Assembly: GCA_020466095.1 (NCBI GenBank)
Contig: CM035806.1
Span: forward strand, 168,706,371-168,770,370
DNA length: 64,000 bases
From: Chlorops oryzae
Taxonomy: Eukaryota; Arthropoda; Insecta; Diptera; Chloropidae
Direction of reading: 5' to 3'
Numbering within the stretch: the first letter of the stretch is position 1; every line of letters begins with the position of its first letter. Both the position numbers and the translations under genes were made by a program. The notes under the pieces are model-generated. The model saw only the letters and a list, made by a program, of their open reading frames with translations. It was not told the origin of the DNA and did not search any database. Of the stretch, positions 62,801 to 64,000 are shown piece after piece.

Positions 62801-63172
62801 CAGCCACGCATGATGGAACAACCCGGACCAATTCAAGTCCAACGTTTAATCTTGCAGCCATTGCCCGAACAGCCGCGTGACACCATGACTCCACCAATGC
62901 CTGACCAGCCACAATCCCCTCAAATGATGCAATACGGACGTGCCGTCTATGGACGCTCATTGGTACAGCCCGTACGTATACCTGTTCCAATGATGCCAAT
63001 GGTACCGCAACACATGACCGCCGCCGCTGCCGCCGAGGACTCAACAGCTGCCGCATCGGCACCCATTTCTCCCGAATCGGAGCGACCACACTGTGAGTAA
63101 CGATCCATTTGTATAAATAAATCCCTAATATATTCATTCTCTTTTGCAGTTGTCCAACCCCGTTCCGTTTAA
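34669..63172 (+). CDS. single-pass membrane protein with PPxY motif, 6 coding exons, 631 aa
   Basis: Exons 34669-34764, 47872-48069, 60840-61126, 61644-62316, 62474-63092 and 63150-63172 join in frame with GT-AG introns of 13107, 12770, 517, 157 and 57 bases. The first ATG follows GTCA and opens with MTERDNVSMATVQMKPDY. Residues 31-34 form PPAY across the first splice junction, a WW-domain ligand. A basic stretch (KRQSSSVKIAK) then precedes one membrane helix at about 46-68, which predicts an N-cytoplasmic, type II topology. After it come Cys74, a Leu/Glu-rich segment, an acidic Glu/Ala region (about 150-170), two more Cys in exon 4, an Ala run and MQQ repeats, Pro/Gln/Met-rich and Ser/Ala-rich parts, ending PRSV. 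I do not recognise a named family. The phase agreement at every junction makes the model secure. Confidence 0.85.
34907..35637. mobile_element. piggyBac-like MITE, 731 bp, TTAA sites
   Basis: Ends GGGGGTCTTCTCATTGA and TCAATGAGAAGACCCCC, flanked by TTAA (34903-34906, 35638-35641). It lies 140 bases into intron 1. Two CGAGGTTCACCCGAGAAT-type internal segments are inverted. No transposase frame. Confidence 0.78.
35660..35693. repeat. (GT)n microsatellite
   Basis: GTGTGTGTGCGTGTGCGTGT-type run immediately after the piggyBac-like element. Confidence 0.9.
36120..37180. other. intron 1 sequence with ATC and GTT triplet runs and polyA/polyT
   Basis: (ATC)n at 36131-36195, (GTT)n at 36300-36333 and 36483-36522, polyA at 36679-36703, and polyT near 36887-36910. 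No exon recognised. Confidence 0.5.
37190..37650. repeat. tandem duplication holding two piggyBac-like mini-elements
   Basis: Two copies of about 225 bases. Each holds a 126-127 bp unit bounded by TTAA (37281-37406 and 37506-37632) with ends CCCATTAACGC and GCGTTAAAGGG. The TTAA sites and CCC ends resemble piggyBac-type MITEs, and the duplication includes the flanking GGTGAGGAGGAGAT, so it happened after insertion. Confidence 0.75.
37859..37975. mobile_element. TTAA-type mini-element
   Basis: TTAACCCTTTCACAACCAA at the left and GGCAATGAAAGAGTTAA at the right are roughly inverted, another TTAA-bounded unit next to those at 37281 and 37506. Confidence 0.5.
39011..39882 (+). repeat. TATACCCGACACACTCTGTG dispersed repeat, fullest copy
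   Basis: Begins TATACCCGACACACTCTGTG. It has a (GTCT)n run after GACATGTCCGTCC, duplicated GGTACCTCCAGTACTAGGGT segments about 300 bases apart, GTGGGCGTGGCA motifs, and ends GTCTCGCCTGACTATAACAC then CCTTACTTG. Copies are at 19517 (fragment) and 56866-57665 (inverted). Class unknown. Confidence 0.7.
39883..40001 (-). mobile_element. 5'-truncated SINE insertion with 19 bp target duplication
   Basis: Read on the minus strand it begins CTCGGCCGAGGCGAGAAAAT, just after the B-box of the tRNA-like module at 10794, and ends in an A-rich tail. It is flanked by perfect 19-base direct repeats ATAACACCCTTACTTGTTT (39864-39882, 40002-40020). This is the signature of LINE-driven target-primed retroposition with 5' truncation. 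Confidence 0.85.
41883..42322 (-). mobile_element. CACCGAGAGAAA-ended TIR element, copy 3 (internally deleted)
   Basis: Same family and orientation as 12228-13302, flanked by TA. It keeps tRNA-like module 1 on the minus strand (B-box near 42060-42075) but lacks module 2 and its body. Confidence 0.8.
42606..43060. repeat. dispersed repeat, copy 1
   Basis: From 42718 it matches 49417-49757 closely (GAAATTTGCAGTTGTTTCAG, CACGCCTAGACGTTTAAATG, TTTTGACTTTGAGAGCCATT). The left side begins CAGGGTGTTCCGTAGCTGAG after TATA. Class unknown. Confidence 0.65.
43368..44029 (+). mobile_element. CCCAGCGGGAAAT-ended element, copy C, with complete tRNA-like head
   Basis: Ends CCCAGCGGGAAATTT and ATTTCCTGCTGGG, flanked by AT on both sides (43366-43367, 44030-44031). 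It has a tandemly duplicated left terminal segment and, unlike copies A and B, an extra stretch of about 65 bases with the A-box. Confidence 0.82.
43659..43723 (+). ncRNA. tRNA-like Pol III promoter module
   Basis: A-box TGGCGTAGTGG (43659-43669) and B-box GGTTCGATCCC (43702-43712), with GCTCGACTCAGAATCCG between them. It resembles a tRNA-derived SINE head. No full cloverleaf is claimed. Confidence 0.65.
44966..45505. mobile_element. hAT-like MITE 'CAGGGTTGGAAC', copy 1
   Basis: Ends CAGGGTTGGAACCTGG and GTTCCAACCCTG. Close in sequence over its whole length to 59640-60166. Its 8-base flanks do not match. It sits inside ATCGAT-rich sequence bounded by AGGGTTGGGATAA (44909) and CGCCCATCCCTA (45550). 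Confidence 0.75.
46200..46425. repeat. GA run and fold-back GTCCTGTTCCATAC repeat
   Basis: GAGAGAGCGAGA run at 46195-46235, then inverted arms GTCCTGTTCCATAC (46276) and GTATGGAACAGGAC (about 46405-46418). Confidence 0.55.
46470..46957. mobile_element. hAT-like element with internal 20-bp minisatellite
   Basis: Ends TAGAGTTGCAACGG and CCGTTGCAACACTG, flanked by gaatcgac / gtttcgac (6 of 8). The core is a 20-bp tandem array of about 19 units (CCCCACTATCCGGTATCCGA, 46486-46870). The unit resembles the subterminal ATCCGG motif of the MITE at 3909, so it probably arose by amplification of the element's own end. Confidence 0.78.
47285..47654. mobile_element. CCCTGCAGGAA-ended MITE, copy 1
   Basis: Ends CCCTGCAGGAAGCCTGTC and TGACATTTCCTGCAGGG, flanked by TA. 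Nearly the same sequence recurs at 49072-49385, and a left-end fragment at 23941. It ends 217 bases before exon 2. Confidence 0.8.
47872..48069 (+). CDS. exon 2 of the membrane-protein gene (membrane segment)
   Basis: Acceptor CATTTCAG, donor AAGGTAAGAG, phase 0 at both ends, 66 codons (residues 33-98). It begins AYKRQ, which completes PPAY, then the hydrophobic helix IAAFTIVVSSFILGSFILAS, then CDQVQALDSVLEKELMLETL. Confidence 0.85.
49072..49385. mobile_element. CCCTGCAGGAA-ended MITE, copy 2
   Basis: Same orientation and sequence as 47285-47654 with a shorter interior, flanked by TA (49070-49071, 49386-49387). Confidence 0.8.
49417..49757. repeat. dispersed repeat, copy 2
   Basis: About 340 bases matching 42718-43060. 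Confidence 0.65.
51438..51667. mobile_element. fold-back MITE, CAGGGATGTCACAGA ends
   Basis: Ends CAGGGATGTCACAGATTCC and the complement near 51645-51667 (TCTGTGACACCCCTG). Inverted similarity extends outward into AAAACAAT / ATTGTTTT and inward into TAGCTATCGGAAT. Nested in the 50867 element. Confidence 0.7.
51995..52441 (-). pseudogene. degenerate non-LTR (RTE-like) reverse transcriptase C-terminus
   Basis: Minus-strand frames read in turn GKVIRPVALYSTECLPATAV, SVMETKMLRRISGLNRLDHV, then after a shift MQEARLRWYGHVLRANE, then after another shift RKRGRPKQRWMDT, then SDDETDRTKWRNWSRFADPG. This order matches the conserved end of RTE-clade reverse transcriptases (RPVxLYGxE, METKMLRW, RLRWxGHVxR, GRPKxRW, DRxxWR). 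At least three frameshifts show it is dead. It is 5'-truncated. It also provides a candidate class of mobiliser for SINEs. Confidence 0.85.
52442..54917. other. intron 2, AT-rich, no element recognised beyond 52751
   Basis: Long A and T runs, TTCTTC and GTCGTCATC triplet patches at 53065-53105, and no convincing exon. Confidence 0.4.
54918..54999. repeat. 19-bp tandem repeat, 4 units
   Basis: Unit CGGTCTTGGGTACCCACCA, four copies, the first two diverged. Confidence 0.9.
55189..55609. mobile_element. hAT-like MITE, YAGAGCTGTAA ends
   Basis: Ends TAGAGCTGTAA and TTACAGCTCTG, flanked by a perfect 8 bp duplication ttctatat (55181-55188, 55610-55617). The interior repeats GTAACGATTAC/AGTAACGA motifs. 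The TIR start is shared with 5758-10040. Confidence 0.88.
55672..55850. mobile_element. fold-back MITE, CATATAGAACTATA ends
   Basis: Arms CATATAGAACTATAGCTGCA and the complement TGCAGATATAGTTCTATATG, flanked by gttctggt / gttctgat (7 of 8). Three ACGTGGTTCACCACA-like repeats in the loop. Confidence 0.75.
56866..57665 (-). repeat. TATACCCGACACACTCTGTG repeat family, inverted copy, truncated
   Basis: Reverse complement of 39100-39880: AAGGGTGTTATAGTCAGGCG at the left, GTACTGGAGGTACC twice, (CAGA)n, then ends within ATCATTTCTATATATATTTT. Truncated at the side corresponding to 39011. Confidence 0.7.
58380..58570. repeat. copy of the 26733/28390 dispersed repeat
   Basis: Shares AACGTCCGATTTTGATGAAA, TCAAAAAACTGATTACAACT and AGTTCCAAACTGGTCCAAAA with 28390-28600. 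Confidence 0.6.
58983..59010. repeat. (CA)n microsatellite
   Basis: About 14 CA units. Confidence 0.9.
59640..60166. mobile_element. hAT-like MITE 'CAGGGTTGGAAC', copy 2
   Basis: Ends CAGGGTTGGAACGTGG and GTTCCAACCCTG, flanked by cttcaaag / ctccaaag (7 of 8). Nearly full-length match to 44966-45505 in the same orientation. Confidence 0.82.
60566..60763. mobile_element. fold-back MITE family 'CATGATACAAG', copy 2
   Basis: Same family as 4520-4731, inverted, with a perfect 8 bp duplication cttttacc (60558-60565, 60764-60771). It ends 76 bases before exon 3, close to where the branch point must lie. Confidence 0.87.
60840..61126 (+). CDS. exon 3 of the membrane-protein gene
   Basis: Acceptor TTTATAG, donor AAGTAAGT, 95 codons plus 2 bases. 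Begins ELPRAEALLGKENNEDIDLQ, contains an EAEAEAEAAAEAA run, and ends LDLSDLATAILQNNK. Confidence 0.85.
61644..62316 (+). CDS. exon 4 of the membrane-protein gene
   Basis: Acceptor TTCTTTTAG, donor CAGGTTTGTC, residues 194-418. It has a compact-looking part (CIVERKHAEEFVDSPAKTVS, ITGERIAIYCEGG), then acidic sequence, a nine-Ala run (61983-62008), MQQ repeats and Pro-rich sequence. Confidence 0.85.
62474..63092 (+). CDS. exon 5 of the membrane-protein gene
   Basis: Acceptor TATTTCCAG, donor CACTGTGAGT, 206 codons plus 1 base. A helical charged part (LRNIKRMAEDRITDELRRLA) is followed by Ser/Ala-, Gln- and Pro/Met-rich stretches. If the 57 bp intron 5 is kept, translation ends two codons later at TAA. 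Confidence 0.85.
63150..63172 (+). CDS. exon 6 of the membrane-protein gene (last 7 codons)
   Basis: Acceptor CTTTTGCAG. The split codon gives Phe, then VQPRSV and TAA at 63170-63172. Confidence 0.75.
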
Positions 63173-63239
63173 AACTCCAATCAACCATGCCTGTGATTTA
63201 AGCTATTGCTGGTGCTTCCATCATCAATGCGCCAAAAAA

Positions 63240-63297
63240 AACCCTCTCTCCCTTTCTCTCTACCGCTCTCTCTCTCTCCTCTTCTCTCTCTCCCTCT

Positions 63298-63331
<34 letters not shown>

Positions 63332-63345
63332 CTCTCTTCTTTGCT
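63240..63345. repeat. CT-rich tract in the 3' UTR
   Basis: About 100 bases of CTCTCTCT and TCTCCCTC starting 68 bases after the stop, so it would be transcribed as a CU-rich element. Confidence 0.85.
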
Positions 63346-63584
63346 CTACGCGCAGAACATTTTCTTCGATAAAATTATAAAATTTTCCTTTGATCTCCTC
63401 AAGCAATGGCATTCAACAGTCAGCTCCAATGTTTTTTTTAAACGATCAGCTCTGACGCCTAGAAACATACACCCCAATTTTTGTTTCCACGCAGCTATAA
63501 TCGCAATAGGAAATGACCAAGTGACCTGATTAAGTCTTCCGTAGGATTCCTTTCTTCGCGGCGCATCTCCAGCAAGAACAAAAA

Positions 63585-63668
63585 AATAAATAAAAAAAAC
63601 AAAAAAAAAATTAAAATTTTAAATAAAGGAATAAAAAGCGCGTGTACATTCTGTACATGATCAATAAA
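63585..63668 (+). promoter_or_regulatory. candidate poly(A) signals
   Basis: AATAAA at 63585-63590 and 63663-63668, 413 and 491 bases after the stop. Either could end the main transcript. Confidence 0.4.
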
Positions 63669-64000
63669 ATTATATTCTATTTCAAAAAAAAAATAAAAAA
63701 TAGCGAACAGGAGAGGAATTAATGAAAACATTATGAAACCTTTCATACAGCCTCTCCCGATCACTTGAGGGGTCACAGCAATACAATATTTGTATACCCA
63801 TGTAATCTACGGAAAATATGTTTGTATTAATGTAATGGCAAAATTCCAATTTATTGTTAAATATATTTTTTTTTTTAGATTTTTTAATCTGAAGATTTAA
63901 AATTCGAAAAACAATTTGTAAATAAAATTTGTAAAACAAATCGCCCGTTTTCTATTGTATTTATTGATTCCTTTTCAGCGTCTTTCCAGCGTATAGTTAT

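Overview
The window looks like nuclear DNA of a higher fly (Diptera, possibly a tephritid fruit fly). This rests on the AT-rich composition, 57 bp to 13 kb GT-AG introns, dipteran-style codon use and dense small DNA transposons. The species assignment is a guess. Gene density is low: three gene-level signals occupy a few percent of the sequence, and most of the rest is transposon ends, nested elements and simple repeats.

Left part (1-5.7 kb). A DUF4806-type gene on the minus strand (33-607) is split by a one-base frameshift in a homopolymer. A complete three-exon gene on the plus strand (2647-3818) encodes a 265-residue peroxisomal enoyl-CoA delta isomerase (ECI2 type) ending in the peroxisomal signal SKL. 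Two small transposons sit in its intron 1 and 3' flank. A short open frame on the minus strand (5473-5679) with a poly(A) signal behind it may be a terminal exon I do not recognise.

Middle part (5.7-34 kb). No gene is recognised here. The notable object is a 4.28 kb element (5758-10040) bounded by inverted ends and a perfect 8 bp target duplication, carrying 2 kb of GAT/GGT/GTT minisatellite. A relative at 16952 is joined to an 11-bp tandem array of about 50 units. Around these lie many TIR elements with visible target duplications (hAT-like 8 bp, PIF/Harbinger-like TAA, Tc1/mariner or pogo-like TA, and a CCCWGC-ended group with 2 bp duplications). Some of them carry tRNA-like Pol III promoters. 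There are also long GA and CT arrays.

Right part (34-64 kb). A six-exon gene spans 34669-63172 on the plus strand and encodes a 631-residue single-pass membrane protein with a PPxY motif before the membrane segment and a long acidic and Gln/Met/Pro/Ala/Ser-rich region after it. I cannot name it. Introns 1 and 2 are about 13 kb each and packed with elements. These include a piggyBac-like TTAA element, a three-level nest ending in a 5'-truncated SINE with a 19 bp target duplication, a degenerate non-LTR reverse transcriptase fragment, and a 1.88 kb element with CACAGTG termini and a CGCCG duplication, the signature of Transib (RAG1-related) transposons.
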